A stretch of DNA of 64,000 nt from NCBI RefSeq assembly GCF_003369915.1, contig NC_046675.1:26846001-26910000 (forward strand). Direction: 5' to 3'. The translations under genes and the position numbers were made by a program. Of this stretch, positions 1-12,792 are shown piece after piece. This stretch comes from Drosophila miranda (Eukaryota > Arthropoda > Insecta > Diptera > Drosophilidae). The notes beneath the pieces were generated by a model. The model made no database searches. It was not told the origin of the DNA and saw nothing but the letters and a program-made list of their open reading frames with translations. Position 1 is the stretch's first letter; each line of letters opens with the position of its first letter.

Positions 1-538
1 CTCCTCCTCGCCCTATTTGGGCAATTATCGATCTGAGATACGAGTATCGGCCGCGAGTCGGCGATAAGGGGCTCAAAGTCTGCGGTGAGTCGGTGTATCG
101 CCAAAAAACAAATGGCAAGACAAAAGACGAGCCGAATCGAGAACGATCGACTGCAAACAAGATGTAAATGTGCCGATCAAATGCTGACGGAGCAGCTTTT
201 GCTGTTGGTTTATTAACCTCATTCCCAATCCCATTTCCATTCCCACTCCCATTCCCAATCCGCTGCTGTCTCTCGGCCCAGAGCCCAGCTCTACTGCTCG
301 CACGAATGATATTCATGAATATTGAAATACAGATATTTGTGCCAAATATTCGGTGTGCCGAAAGTGGGCTGATATGAAGTTCGAATTGGTATCGATGTTG
401 GTTGGTATTGGCATCAGCTTCGGTAAAGCTGAGACCGAGGGGCAGTGCCACATCACGTGCCGGCATCTGCTGGGTCCACACAGTGTTCAGATGTTTTTAT
501 TTATAACAAATTGTTAATCTTTCGCCCCTCGTTGCAGC
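1..538. other. Upstream non-coding region of the elongase gene
   Basis: I see no convincing coding exon here. The stretch contains pyrimidine-rich simple sequence around 215-260 (repeated CATTCCCA-type units) and AT-rich patches near 310-350. A good acceptor (pyrimidine tract then GCAG) ends at 538 and would open the leader exon that carries the elongase start codon, so the promoter and first non-coding exon probably lie in or upstream of this stretch. Confidence 0.5.
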
Positions 539-724
539 TCGACACCCCGAATGCTCTGAATCCACGAACCAGACCAGACCGGACCAGCCCTGATCACACA
601 TCCTCGCAGAACAGGAGACTCCGAACCACCAAGAAAAGGATACAATCAGCCCCAAGCACCAGCAAAATTGCAGTAGAATAGGCAGAAGCAGAAGCAGAAG
701 CGGCAACCACTACACAGTAACACA
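539..724 (+). other. Elongase 5' leader in the first coding exon
   Basis: A strong acceptor (CGTTGCAG) precedes 539 and the elongase start codon follows at 725, so this looks like the untranslated part of an internal exon. The upstream first exon is not resolved. Confidence 0.5.
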
Positions 725-3700
725 ATGGCCTTAATTATGAAATACATCGACACCGTAACCAGGTACCTGGACTCACATGGTGGTAAGTGGGGGGACGGCC
801 CACGGGGGCCTTTGCTAATTTGCCTAACCTTGATTTTGGGGGAGCTTTGACCAACAATCAACAGCAGCAACAACAGCAGCAACAACAACAGCAACTGGTA
901 CTCTCGCACAGTTCTCTGCAAAACCGGCAAAAGGTTTGGCAAAAGATTAAATAATTTTTGACACCTGCTCTCTAATTAACCAGAGACCGGGGGCCAGTAC
1001 AAACTTACAAAAATGTACATACAATACATATGTATATATATTTGAAGAGAGGCAGAATATACTCGTAATATATCTGTAGTCCGAAGAACAGCGAAGGGAA
1101 GTTCCATGCCCCAATGCCTGCTCCAATATAGTATTTCTACATGATAACATTCTATGTATTCCCATTGGCCCACTCACTGTACATATACAAAGCCATGTAC
1201 AAATACCTATATATAGTGTATTGTATGCCATGCAGTTCCTATCGCGATATTCGATATCTCGCGCCGAAATAGAAGAGGGCCATTAAACGGCCAAGTGAAA
1301 TCGATTTATGGGCCACGAAGTTTCACAGAGAGTCGGTGAGCTCCAATTCCCTTTGGACTAAATATAATATTACGCCTTGGCGGATGGAATTCAAAAACAT
1401 AACTTACTTTCGCTTCCCTGTGGTAATATTTCTGAAGTGAGATGAAATCAGAAGAAACATTTCAATATCGCTCTGTAGGCGATTACAATGATTATTAATT
1501 GATGATAATTTCCGGAGAAATATTTGCATAAACAAATTTCCCAACTAATTTCCTACGAACTAAATCGAAAATTATGGCATTTAGCGGCGATTCGAATGTG
1601 AAATTCGGCCATAGACCATGCAGATACTCGGACCCAGGCACAGATACAGATACAGATACGCCATGGTCTGAATTGGACCGCAATTAAGAGTGTTAAGAGC
1701 GTGCACGTGTGTGCCCAGCTCTTCATTATCGCCCTGCCTCCCCTCCGATGCACGCACGAAGATCGCCGTGCCGTCTGGGCATGGCCAATGCCAATGGCCA
1801 GGCGGCGACACGAAACGGCCCGGAGTGGATCAGGGCCAGTGCCGGCGATGTGGCTGCGAATGATAAGAGCACGGCGAGCGCTTATCTAACAGATGCCTGT
1901 AACTGCTGTTTTTCTGCTCTGCTGCTTTGCTGCTTTGGTGTTGTGCAAGAGGCAGGGGCCCATGCCAGAGGACTACTAATTCGATTTGCTTCCCTCTTTG
2001 TCTCCGCGCGCAGACTCAAGGACAAAGGACTGGCCCATGATGTCATCCCCGTTTCCCACACTGGCTGTGTGCCTCACATACGTCTACCTGGTCAAGGTGA
2101 GTTCCGGATTCTATTGCCGCCTCAACAGGTGTCCACTCGAGGCCACTCGAGTCCGTCCGCCAATCGAGCTAATCGCTAATCGCGGACTAAGCTAATCGGC
2201 GGCGGTAATCTCAAGTGCTAGTTCCACCTGGCCGCGTGGGAGTGTCAGCGATAGGCGAGCAAGTGGGATCAGAGCACAGGCTGGGACTGCCATGAGTCAG
2301 GGCGAATCGTGGGGGGGAAGCCCGAGCCGGCGATTGTATTTATCGATGATTCCATACGGAACTCTCTCGTTCGCAGGTGCTGGGACCGCGGTTAATGGAG
2401 AATCGAAAGCCCCTGCATCTCCAGAACACACTAGTCCTCTACAATGCCATACAGGTTGTTTTCAGCGCGTGGCTGTTCTACGAGGTAGGTACTCGACCAC
2501 CCATCCACCCATCCCCCATAACATTCCCAACAGCCACATGCCACATTCTCATCGTCGTCGTCGTCGTCGTCGTTGTCGTCGCTGTCGCATCGTAAACTGG
2601 AGCCTGGAGCCTGGAGCCTGGAACTGGAGGAAAACCTATGAAGCGGATAAATGGATAAATGGAGAAATGGGAAAATGCTTGGCGCTTGAATTGATTTGAT
2701 TTGATCCTGATTTGGCTTACTTTATGACATTTTCTGTTCTGTTCTGTTTCCTTTCCTTTCTTTTGCAAATGATTTCTTTGTTCTAGTGCTTAATGGGCGG
2801 CTGGTGGGGCGCGTACAGCTTCCGCTGCCAGCCGGTGGACTACACAGATAGTGCCACATCCCGGAGAGTAAGTGTCCCGAAAGCCAATCCCCCTACTAGC
2901 GTATAAGTGTGTGCAGTCTCCCACGATCCAGTGTCTCAGAAACTGGACGTAGGCGTAGGCGTAGGCGTAGGCATAGGCCCCCCATTCAGAGCCATCTCTA
3001 GTTCGAGGAGGGCCAAGCCCTGCCCCCATCCCCCCCACCGATTCGATTCTTGCAGTTATCCGCATACAGTGCAATAGATCTGCGCATTAAAAGACATTCC
3101 AGCGTATGCATTGCTTTGATTAAACCACATTTTGATCGGTGATCGGTGAGCGGCGAGCGATTGAGCCAACGCTTCTTGGAGTTTTAACCAGCAATGCAAA
3201 GCCGTGCAATGCAACGCAATGCTTCGCCTCGTTGTTTTTACCCCCTTTACCACCAATCATTATTGCTACTAAGTATGTACATCCATTATCCATGGCACAA
3301 TTAACTCTCGGCCGCACACGGCTGCTCCTGCGACTCCTGCCACTCCGCGCTGCGGCAGGTGTGTGTGCGCGCCGGCTTTGACTAATCCCAAACGAGTGTT
3401 CGTTCTAACGTACCGGTATCGATCCAGCAGATCCAGCAGATCCAGCAGATCCAGCAGGTCCTGCAGATCCTGGCTGTCCAGCAACAAAATGAAAAATGCT
3501 TTGTTTTGTATATAAACGCTAGCCACATACCGAAATACTCTACAAATGGTGATTAATTTCGCTTCGATTAATCATAGTTGCGCTTTTCTTTTGCTTAAGT
3601 AGATATACTATCTAAGTCTTTACTTTTTACTCATACTAACACCCGCACCCGCCTCCGAACATGCACAAGTGTAAATACCAGAGTGAGTAATCAACAACAA

Positions 3701-4631
3701 CCAACGAAATCAACAACAAAAGCCAGAAAGCCAGAAGGCCAGAAGGCCAGAAGGCCAGAAAGCCAAAGAGCCAAAGGAAGGAAGCCAGCGACACGACCAA
3801 CACAACGACTGCGACTGCGTCCACGATCCACAATCCACGATCCACGATCCACGATCCTCGATCCACGCATCGCATCCCCTCTTCCTCCAACGAAAACCAA
3901 GAACGGATATAAACGTGTCATTTTGTGCTCTACATTTGCAGATAGCCATTTCCGGTTGGCTAACTGGACATTATAGCTTCCGATGTCAGCCAGTCGACTA
4001 TAGTAATAATCCTAGAACGTTAAGGGTATGTGTTAACCTCACCACGAGCCGTAAGATAACGATTACGATAACAGTAGCGATTGCGACTGCGATTGCGATG
4101 CACCCATAGACCGATAAGCATTCTAATTATTTTAATTTTCGCCTTGGTTTGTGTGCGTGAATACGTGGGAATACTCCTAGCATTACACATATGTAGATAC
4201 ACACCTAGCTATAGATATAGATATATACATAGATGTAGATGTAGATACATGCGCGGACAAACACTGATAATACGGGACTTAATTTATGGATTAGTTGGTT
4301 GGGTTAATGGTTGGTTAACTCTATTCTAAGTAAAAAAAATACAAAAAACTAATGCTAACATCGACCACACCACACTCAGATCCTAACCCCCTCCCCAGAT
4401 TGTAGCATGTGTATGCCGTACATAACTGATAACTGATAACTGTCAACGTGTTTCCACTGTCACTAAACCCAAGAGATCCAAGGCCCCCTTCAAGACTTCT
4501 GATCTGTCTGATCTACTCCGATCCAATAAAACTAACTCAAATTAATCAAACGAAACGATTGATTGAATGTATCCACCCGTAAACGGTTCGTTTGATACTT
4601 TCGAGCGGAAATACTTAATTTGTTTATGGAA

Positions 4632-4689
<58 letters not shown>

Positions 4690-7277
4690 TCCCTATCCTA
4701 TTTTTCCGCCCTGAAAAGTCTGCATGAATGTTTGATTTGATTTGATTTGATATCGATCTTGATTTGAATATGATTTACGAGTAACGAGTAACAGTAACGA
4801 GTATTACCTAATGGAACGAGCTGTGAATGTGCTGCGAGTGAGATCCGTTGTCGGCTGGACCGACACGAGTGTACAGCTTATCCCTATCCCAAAGAACATT
4901 ACTTTCCCTATCCTTGGAAACATATACGAGTAAAAGCCCGAGCCCGAAGTGAAACTGTAAGGTAATAAACATCCCATCCGTAAATTCCATTTCAATCCCA
5001 GAGAAAATAAACTATTAGATCCACCTTTATGGAATTTTATTGGCGTTCAAGCTCCTCTTAAACCCCCCAATGGATGGGGATATGATTGATAGGGATAGGG
5101 ATAGGGATAGGAGATACTCAATCTCAGATAAATGAATGCCAGAAATAAACCACAGAAATATGGAAAGAGAAACATCGCTAATCGATATGTAACTTTCTTC
5201 CCCGCTGCCTGCTGCCTGCTGTTCCCGTTTCATTTTGAATGACGGAATCATCAGATGGTCCATGCCTGCTGGTGGTACTACTTCTCGAAGTTCACAGAGT
5301 TCATGGATACGGTGAGTGACAGATCAAAGCTGGGGCGCCGCCTCGCGACGCTCCTTGAGCGATAATTGCATTCATGAATCAACGCGCTCTCGCTGTTTTG
5401 TTTTGTGTCGCCACAGATTTTCTTCGTGTTGCGCAAGAAGACCAGCCAGGTAACGACGCTGCACGTCATCCATCACGGCTGCATGCCCATGTCGGTCTGG
5501 TTCGGCGTGAAATTCACTCCAGGTGAGTGTTTGCGCTGCTCCAAAGGCTGGCCCACTGACTGATCCGATCCCCCCGTCCAATCCCATCCACCGTCCCACC
5601 AGGCGGCCACAGCACCTTCTTCGGACTGCTCAACACATTCGTGCACATCGTGATGTACACCTACTACATGTTCTCGGCCATGGGACCCCAATACCAGAAG
5701 TACCTCTGGTGGAAGAAGTACCTGACCACCCTTCAGATGGTAAGATTGCCATCGGCCAGATTAACCTTAGGGAAATGCATAACTCCATAACTGTCCCTCC
5801 ATCTCTCTGCCACCTTCTTTCGCAGGTCCAGTTCATCCTGATCATGGTACACGCCTTCCAGCTCCTGTTCATCGACTGCAACTACCCGAAGGCGTTCGTC
5901 TGGTGGATCGGCATGCACGCCGTCATGTTCTTCTTCCTGTTCAACGAGTTCTACAAGGCAGCCTACAGGAACCGTCTGATGGTGAGTCCGACTGCCTCCG
6001 AACAGACCCGGAAATGCTCCTCCCCCCGACGACACTTTCTCACATTAATGGCCCTAACGGGCCAGCGTTTATCATTGGCCAAGATCAGCCGAAGACAGCC
6101 ACAAAACGGTGGTCTTGCGGCGGGGTGGGGGCCTCGGCCTGGCCCCATTATTATCTATCGGAGATTTTTGGGCTCGTACTTCCCACGTTGCCCGAGGCGT
6201 CTTTCAAGACCGCAATTAAGGCAGCGTGTCGCAAGGGGACTCGGGGCTCTCTGTGGCTCTGTGACGCCACCAGAAACACAGTGTTCCAGATTCCGGTCTG
6301 TGTTAATGAAAATGAAAACGAATACGAATACGAAAACGATCCCAAGAGTGGGGGCAAGAGCGCCGCTTATATCATCGCCAGCGCTGCACCTTGCGGACGT
6401 CTCTGTCCAGCGTCCGTCGTCCGTCGTCCGTCGTCCGCCGTCCGCCGTCCGCCGTCCACCGTCCGCCTATTGCATATGCGCGAGATGCTGTGGTCCAAAT
6501 TCATTAACGAGATTTCGTCAAGTGGGTCTTTGGGGCCTGGGATTCATTCGGATGCCGCGTTGGGTTCACAGCCACAGCACAAGGCGAAAATAAGGTACAA
6601 AAGCGCCGAAACGAAGCCGTTTAACGATCGTTATAATGCCATCGTCAGCGGCGGCATCCGCTGTGCGTGGCACAAGTGAAAGTTGAACGGAGGAGCCACA
6701 GCAACGGGAAAGACACAAAACAAAACAAAACAAAACAAACACAGACTCCGACTTCGAGTTCGACTCCGACTCGGATGGGGCAGATCATTGCATAACGATG
6801 GCTGTGGTGTTGTGGGTCACGTCACTGGGTGGCCGGAGGCAGGGCGAGGGGACTGGGGGCATCCGTGGGGTATTCGCAGTCGGCATCGCATCGATCCTTA
6901 TACCTCTCCCGTTTTTGACCATTTTGCAGAGAAAGAACGCGTTGCTGGCCAACGGACACGCCAAGCCGAACGGCTACTGCAAGAGCATCAATGCCCACGA
7001 CGACCTGGCCATGCCCCAGCCGACGGCCGCGTCGGTGACACCGGCGTCGAAGGCAGCCAACGGCAGCGCGGCGCCCCTCACCAACGGGCATGCGAATGGC
7101 CTCAGCAACGGCTACAAGCAGCTGGCCAACGGCAATGCGCCGGCGTCGACGACGACGCATAACGGCAGCGCCCACAAGGGAGGGGCAGGGCCCAACGGCC
7201 TGCTGACGAACGGATACGCCACCAAGCTGCTGGACGACGCCTCCCAGGACTTGAAGCAGCGGAAGACGCAGAAATAA
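725..7277 (+). CDS. ELOVL very-long-chain fatty acid elongase (ELOVL1/7-like), nine coding exons with two alternative copies of exon 4
   Basis: Condensing enzyme of fatty acid elongation; it joins malonyl-CoA to a long-chain acyl-CoA in the ER membrane. Coding exons by splice sites and frame: 725-782, 2014-2096, 2377-2484, then either 2787-2867 or 3942-4025, then 5255-5311, 5417-5522, 5603-5739, 5826-5981 and 6930-7277. The product is 377 or 378 residues. Seen directly: the family HXXHH box as HVIHH at about residues 145-149, the preceding FFVLRKK, the MYTYYMFSAMGPQ segment, LWWKKYLT, and several hydrophobic spans typical of the multipass fold. The last exon adds a tail of about 115 residues rich in Asn, Gly and Ala (NGHAKPNGY), longer than in vertebrate relatives. 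The start MALIMKYIDTV is chosen because it begins the exon whose donor phase fits the next exon. In D. melanogaster the closest relatives I recall are CG31522/CG31523; I cannot tell which is the orthologue. Confidence 0.95.
2787..2867 (+). other. Elongase alternative exon 4A (27 codons)
   Basis: Phase-0 exon of 81 nt between TTCTAG and GTAAGT. It encodes CLMGGWWGAYSFRCQPVDY followed by TDSATSRR. It shares the core YSFRCQPVDY with exon 4B and splices in the same phase to the exon at 5255, so only one copy is needed for a normal elongase. Confidence 0.9.
3418..3465 (+). repeat. Tandem AGATCCAGC repeat in elongase intron
   Basis: About four perfect 9-base units (AGATCCAGC) followed by degenerate ones, inside the intron between the alternative exons. 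Confidence 0.85.
3720..3870 (+). repeat. Short tandem repeats before elongase exon 4B
   Basis: Two neighbouring simple arrays: units of roughly GCCAGAAG (3720-3770) and units of ATCCACG (3828-3865). They lie 70-220 bases upstream of alternative exon 4B. No coding function is seen. Confidence 0.8.
3942..4025 (+). other. Elongase alternative exon 4B (28 codons)
   Basis: Phase-0 exon of 84 nt between TTTGCAG and GTATGT. It encodes IAISGWLTGHYSFRCQPVDY followed by SNNPRTLR. The SGW and DYSNNP..LR positions are closer to vertebrate ELOVL1/7 (SGW...DFSNSP..LR, from memory) than those of exon 4A, suggesting 4B is the ancestral-like version and 4A the diverged duplicate. Confidence 0.9.
4629..4691 (+). 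repeat. CT microsatellite in elongase intron
   Basis: Long nearly pure CT dinucleotide run with an occasional GTCT interruption, in the intron between exon 4B and the exon at 5255. Confidence 0.95.
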
Positions 7278-8295
7278 TATCGGGGCAAAGCGGGGCGGCG
7301 CCAGCACAGAGCCTAGGACAGGATCAGGCATGGATCAGCGGCGCCGGGAGTGCCCCCCCGGAACGGGGGGAGCTCCACAAGTCATTACCACGTCACACGT
7401 CTCGTCACGTCACTTTCTCCCATTCTCATCCACACACACACATCCACTCAAACAGACACAGCACAGAGAAATACAAATATAAATACAAGTAATAAACACA
7501 CCGAACACATTCTGGAGAAAAAGGCGAGAGAAACTCCCAAGAGTCTAACCGAAAGCTTAGACTATGGGCATGTTTTACGTCGTATCTCCGCTACAAAGCA
7601 TCCCCACACCAATACATCCACCCCACCCCACCTCCCAAACACGGACATACAGTCATGCTGAGAGTATGCGCGCAGGCATACCTATTTATGCATCCCCATA
7701 TCCAAATGTATAGGCTTTGCATAGGCGAATCATCTGAACAGAATCTGAAACAGAACCAGAACCAGAATCAGAATCAGATTGTGCGTCAGATCGGAGTTCC
7801 ACACATACAAACATACATGCATCCATACATACTTACATACATACGAGTATATATATTTACACATACAATATTTTGTTGCTTCTTTTCTTTTAAAAAACTA
7901 CTTTAGTTGTACAAAGCTTACAAATTAGAAGTACAGTACCATGAGAATTGTATAAAATGCGAAAATTCAAGAAACAAAAGAAAAAGGAAAATGAAAATGA
8001 AAACAATTTATAAACTAAATTAAAAGCTAACTCAAGTTTATTCAATTGAGCTTGTGTGTGAGCATGGAATTCAACTATTTAAGAATCTAGAATTTAACTT
8101 ATATAATACAAACACACGTAAACACACACACACACACACACTGATACACGGACACGTACACGTATAAATAATAATAATAATAATAATAATTAAAAAAAGA
8201 GAGTTTGCTGGCGTGGCAGTCAACGACGAGAAGTTTTGTAAATGTATAGATCAGAAAACAAGTGTAATTTAAAATTAGGCACAATAATTGTTACA

Positions 8296-8301
8296 AATAA
8301 A
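8296..8301 (+). terminator. Poly(A) signal, elongase transcript
   Basis: AATAAA about 1.0 kb after the elongase stop. The sequence between (7278-8295) is AT-rich with CA and AAT simple repeats, as expected of a fly 3' UTR. A second AATAAA-like site lies near 8447. Confidence 0.6.
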
Positions 8302-8778
8302 AGTCAAGCAAAATAGTCAACCACTATTTAAGTCAGGCAGAACCAGAACCAGAACCAGAAACGGAAACGGAAACCCCCCCACAATAACATACCGAGTATC
8401 GGGATCGGATTGGGCCAATTTGTGCAACGTTTCAAACTAAATTAAAAAATAAACGGAGTAATAACAAATTAAAAGTAAAAGAATGAACACAGGCTACCGG
8501 CTAACGACTACCCACATAATGTTCGATTAATTTATTATAAATAAATGGTGAAGCTGAACGAAAAGAGGAATCCAGATCGGAACATTCGAATTGGCATAGG
8601 TGTGGGATATATTGGATCGATTCCAACGGCAAAACAACAACACACCATCTAGGGTCTTTTGTGGAGCAACACACTCGTTCGTAGTGCCCTGCCCTACCCT
8701 CTCTCTCTCTGTCTCTCTGTCTGTTGTCATTTGCTGGAATCGAGACTTGGATTTAAGGGTTTAGGCGTTCAATACAGT

Positions 8779-8784
8779 TTTATT
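8779..8784 (-). terminator. Poly(A) signal, DNAJC14-like transcript
   Basis: TTTATT on +, that is AATAAA on -, about 600 bases past the J-protein stop at 9387. With the elongase signal near 8296 it leaves only a few hundred bases between two convergent transcripts. Confidence 0.55.
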
Positions 8785-9386
8785 AACATTTATGTTTAAT
8801 TTGGATGCGTTAGATTTTACATGTGTGCCTCCTCCCCGCTGTACGCTGCAGAAACGTATGCGAGGCCGAAGGCGGGGCGGGGTCTAATGTACTTAGAACT
8901 TAGAGCTAAACTTGCTGGCTACGAGCTAGGCGTGTGTTAAGCTGTCCATAAGTGATAGGCAGAAGTAGAAGTACAATTAGAAGTACAATTAGAATAGAGG
9001 CTAAAACATAGACAGTATCTAAGTGGTAGGCAATTGTACGATCGTACGATTCTACGTGACAAGTACAACATTTTCACGATCATCTTAATCTTTCAAATTG
9101 AAAGCAATATGTAAACTATACAGAGAAGTGCTAAATATGGCTGTTCAACGTTGATGGGCTGGGCGGGCCACTGTGTTGCAGGCCAGCGCGGGATGAGAAA
9201 GGAAGATGAGTACTTGCTCTGCAGCTGCTTCGGCTTCTGGTGGTGCCTCTGCTGCTTCTGCTGCTGGCGCATGGGTGTGTACAAGTGAGTAAAAACCACG
9301 CAGCCGACGATGGACACGCATGGGCACGGATTATAATTGTAGATTAGAGATTTTAAAAACACTTAGGGCTATGCAGCGCCAGGGAC

Positions 9387-12300
9387 TCAGTTGCGGCGCG
9401 CGCGACGTCGTGCGTTGCCCGCAAAGGCATTGGGCGCACCCGGATGCTGGCCGCTGTACAAATTGTCCAAGAACTCGTGCAGCGTGGCCTCGCTGGAAAA
9501 GAAGAGACCAGTTGCCAGTTAAATGCCTTGGATACGGATACGGCTATCGCCGCATTCTCCTTACCTAACGCCGCTGACTCCACCGCCTGGATGGTGCGCA
9601 CCGCGGTCGTGGTGCGGATGCGGGTGCTGTTGCTGCTGCTGCTGCTGTGGGTGGTGGTGTGGTTGCGGCTGCTGCGATGGCGGCTGCTGCTGGGCACCGC
9701 GAACTATGCGATACTGCACCATATGCGAATTGGGCTCCAAATGAGACAGGGCGCCCTTCTGGCAGTTGGCCCACTCGGTTATGTCGTACACCTTGCCATC
9801 CATCAGAGCCAAATATTTCCATCGCAGACCCATCATACTTGTCTCGGCCCAGATATCCCCCTGCCACGAAAAAAGACACACAATAACTACAAATACTTCC
9901 TACTCAGAATGAGGGATACTTACGTCCTTGGCAGAGTGACGTATCTTACAGGAGGCACATTCGCGCGCCGCGTAGTGAGGACGTTCGGTTAGTTTGCGAG
10001 GGTGGCGTTGGGCACAGGTGCTGCATCTGCAATTCATCGCAAGTTTTAGCTTTTGCTGCCTTTCGGCACATTGCGGTCACATACCTTATAGTGTTGGCTG
10101 CCTCAGCCATTTTGGATTGCAGCTGCGACAGCAGATCATGCAGCTCCGTCCAGGCCTTCTCGGCGTGCAGAGTCTCGGCGATGCTTTGGTCATAGAGGAG
10201 ACGGTTCTCCTGCAAATAAGAAGTAAACGGATCAGTTTGCACTGCCATCGAGGTGGGATTTTGTGGATTAATGGGTCCACAGCAAACCGTACCGGCTCCC
10301 CGATCAACTCGAAGGCCCGCTGGAGCACCTTGAAAGCCTCCTCCGCGCCAGCCTGTTTGTTTTTGTCCGGATGCACCAGCACCGCAATTTTCTTGTAATG
10401 CTTGCGGATCTGCTCCTGCGAGCTGTCTGGCGGCACTCCCAGTATGCTGCAACCAAGAAAAATGTGTGTTTAAAGGCAAAGCTTGGGCATCGTTGATCAT
10501 GGCGGCTCACCTGTATGCATCTTTTCCTTTACAATTAAGCAGCGAGTACATTGCTTCCTCGCCTGTCTGCGGAAGGCGTCCCGTCTTGAACGATTCTGAG
10601 GTGGGTTCCGGTGGTTTCCGCTTGTAGAATCGCCGCCAGAAGGCCCAGCGCGAGTTCTTGGCGAAACGGGCATCGAAGCGTCGCCAGTAGTTGCGCCACC
10701 AAATGCTCGGCTTGCCGGAGTTCTGCTTCAGTTCCTTGTGCAGCTGCCGCGCATATGCCAGCCCGGCCACATAGGCCAAAGCCAGCCTATCATAGGCCAT
10801 GCTGAAGCCCAGCACGACAATGTCGTAGACCAGGTAGAACAGCCAGGTGAGCAATTTCAGAGTGTAAATCCACCAGGTGTGCAGAATCCGCTTCGCCAGC
10901 TCGTAGTTCCTGTTGCTGGACAAGCTGCTGGCGTGGGAGGGCGAGTTGGATGAGGAGGAGTAGGCGTTGTTGCTTCGATTGCGCTTCGAGGAGTACGAAT
11001 AGCCAGAGCTGTTATTCGAGTTTACGTTCATGTTTGAGGAGGAATATCGCTTGGACGAAGAGGAACTAACATTGTTGTTGTTTGTGTTGTTGCTGTTGCC
11101 CGAATTTGGAATCGATGAGGCAGTGGAGTTCGACTGATTTGCATTTGCATTGGCGCTGGGTTTGCCGCTGCTGCTGCTCGGCTTGCGGGACGAAAGGCCT
11201 GGATTGATGGCAGGATTCGTTGTCGAATTGCCGTTGCTTGTGTGGTTCTCTCTCTGGGCGCTGCCGTTGCCATTGCTGTTGCTGGCGGGAGTCGATGAGG
11301 TGCTTGTCTTTTGCTCGCTAGCCCTAACGTTGATCCTTGTCGGTAAGGGCCGCTTCTTCTCCTGGTTGGTGGCTTTATTCGTTTTGATCTGAGCGGCCTG
11401 CTGCGTTGCAGATTGCTGGGGCTGGGGCTGGGGCTGTGGCTGCGTCTGCTGTTGTTGTTGCTGTTGCTTTAGCTGTGCCGCGTGATTGGATTGTCCACGC
11501 TTCTTTCCACGACTGCCATGGGCATGACCAGCATTCGAGGCCAGAAGAAGCGGCGTGTCCTTTGCATCATGCAATGGAGAACGTTTCGCAGTCCGCATCT
11601 CCCGACCGGCGACGCCTTCCTCTTTACCCTGCCGTCGCTGCTGCTGCTGCGGACTTGCATAGTCCAATCCGTTGGCCGTGCGCGTCTCGCCTCCTGAGCC
11701 GCTCGACTGCGTGCCCTTGCTCAGGACATCCGAGTAGGACATTGGCATGGGCTTCACCTCGGCCACAATGCGCTTCTTGCCATCGGGCTGACCTGTCACC
11801 ACAATAGGGGACTTACAGACGGTGGCAGTTGGCAAAGACTTGGCGGCCTTTGCGGCCACAGGCATTGGGCTTGCAGGCTTGCTCAATTGCTCCGGCACCT
11901 GCTGCGGGGGCTGCTGCGTCGCCTGCGATGGCTGCTCATGGTGTGCAGGCGGCGGTGACTCCTTCTGGTTGGTGGCGTTTTCATTGATCTCGTCCCCGAA
12001 TTGTATGTAGCTGCCTCCAGTCAGATTTGGCGACCAGTTGTTCACCAGATTGTTGATGAGCAGATTTGCGCTACTTGGAGGGTGGAGGACTTGCGGAGGA
12101 GGGGGCGGAGGTGGTTGTGGATTGGGATGTGGATGTGGATGGGGCTTGGCCTGCTGAAGGTGGGCTTGAGGCTGGGGCTGTTGCTGGGGCTGTGACGGTT
12201 GAGGCTGTGATGCCCCAACCATATTCATCTCCGGCTTCGGCAGCAACGGACTTGCGGCGAAAAGTTCATAAAGAGGCGTCGGCTGGGGGGGTGTCGGTGG

Positions 12301-12792
12301 CGGGGCTTGGTGATGTGGATGCTGGTGGTTCAGTGATGCCATGTTGATATGCGTGAAGTGGGGAGCAGTGCCGTCGTTGACCGGGCTCTCGGGACAGTGA
12401 TACACTTTGAGAAAATTCCCATGCCCCACGGGCAGCACCGAGTAGGTCTCGGGCTGTCCAGGCTGGCCCGAATAAGCCAGGTTGTACAGATATTCATTAT
12501 ACACATGGGGCTGCGGTGGCGGCTGCGGCTGTTGCTGCTGAAGATGCGGCGGAAACGGGGCACCCAAGTGCGGAGGAGGCGGTGTCCACATCATGGGTCC
12601 GGGCGGAGCCTGACCATGTTGCTGATGAAGCATAAAGTTTTGATGATGCTGCTGATGCTGCTGATGTTGCTGCTGCTGCTGTTGATGGGCCAAAAAATTC
12701 GCCATCTCTTCCGTGTGGGGCAGAACATGATAGGTTGCAGGCTCCCCGCCCCCACCAATCTCATCGCCGCGGTCATCCTGACGTGTCGCCAT
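9387..12792 (-). CDS. DNAJC14-like J-domain membrane co-chaperone, six coding exons
   Basis: Hsp70 co-chaperone of the DNAJC14 type, probably ER-membrane. Coding exons on -: 12792-10511, 10446-10293, 10209-10085, 10026-9924, 9860-9565, 9492-9387; 1021 residues. Seen: a low-complexity N-terminal half (His/Gln-, Pro- and Ser/Asn-rich, residues 1 to about 630); a hydrophobic region at about 640-681 (WWIYTLKLLTWLFYLVYDIV and following) with two or three possible membrane spans; a J domain starting near 755 with the HPD triad at 786-788; then the C-terminal region diagnostic of DNAJC14, with CSTC and CASC cysteine pairs and GDIWAETSMMG, ALMDGKVYDITEW. The start MATRQDD is chosen over an upstream in-frame ATG at 12843 because the extra 17 residues look like leader sequence. 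The D. melanogaster counterpart is probably CG14650. It is head to head with LIPT2. Confidence 0.92.

Noticed and set aside
5523..6593. 356-codon + frame across elongase exons
   Set aside because: It reads through elongase introns; only the exon at 5826-5981 is in its true frame, and intron splice signals are intact on both sides.
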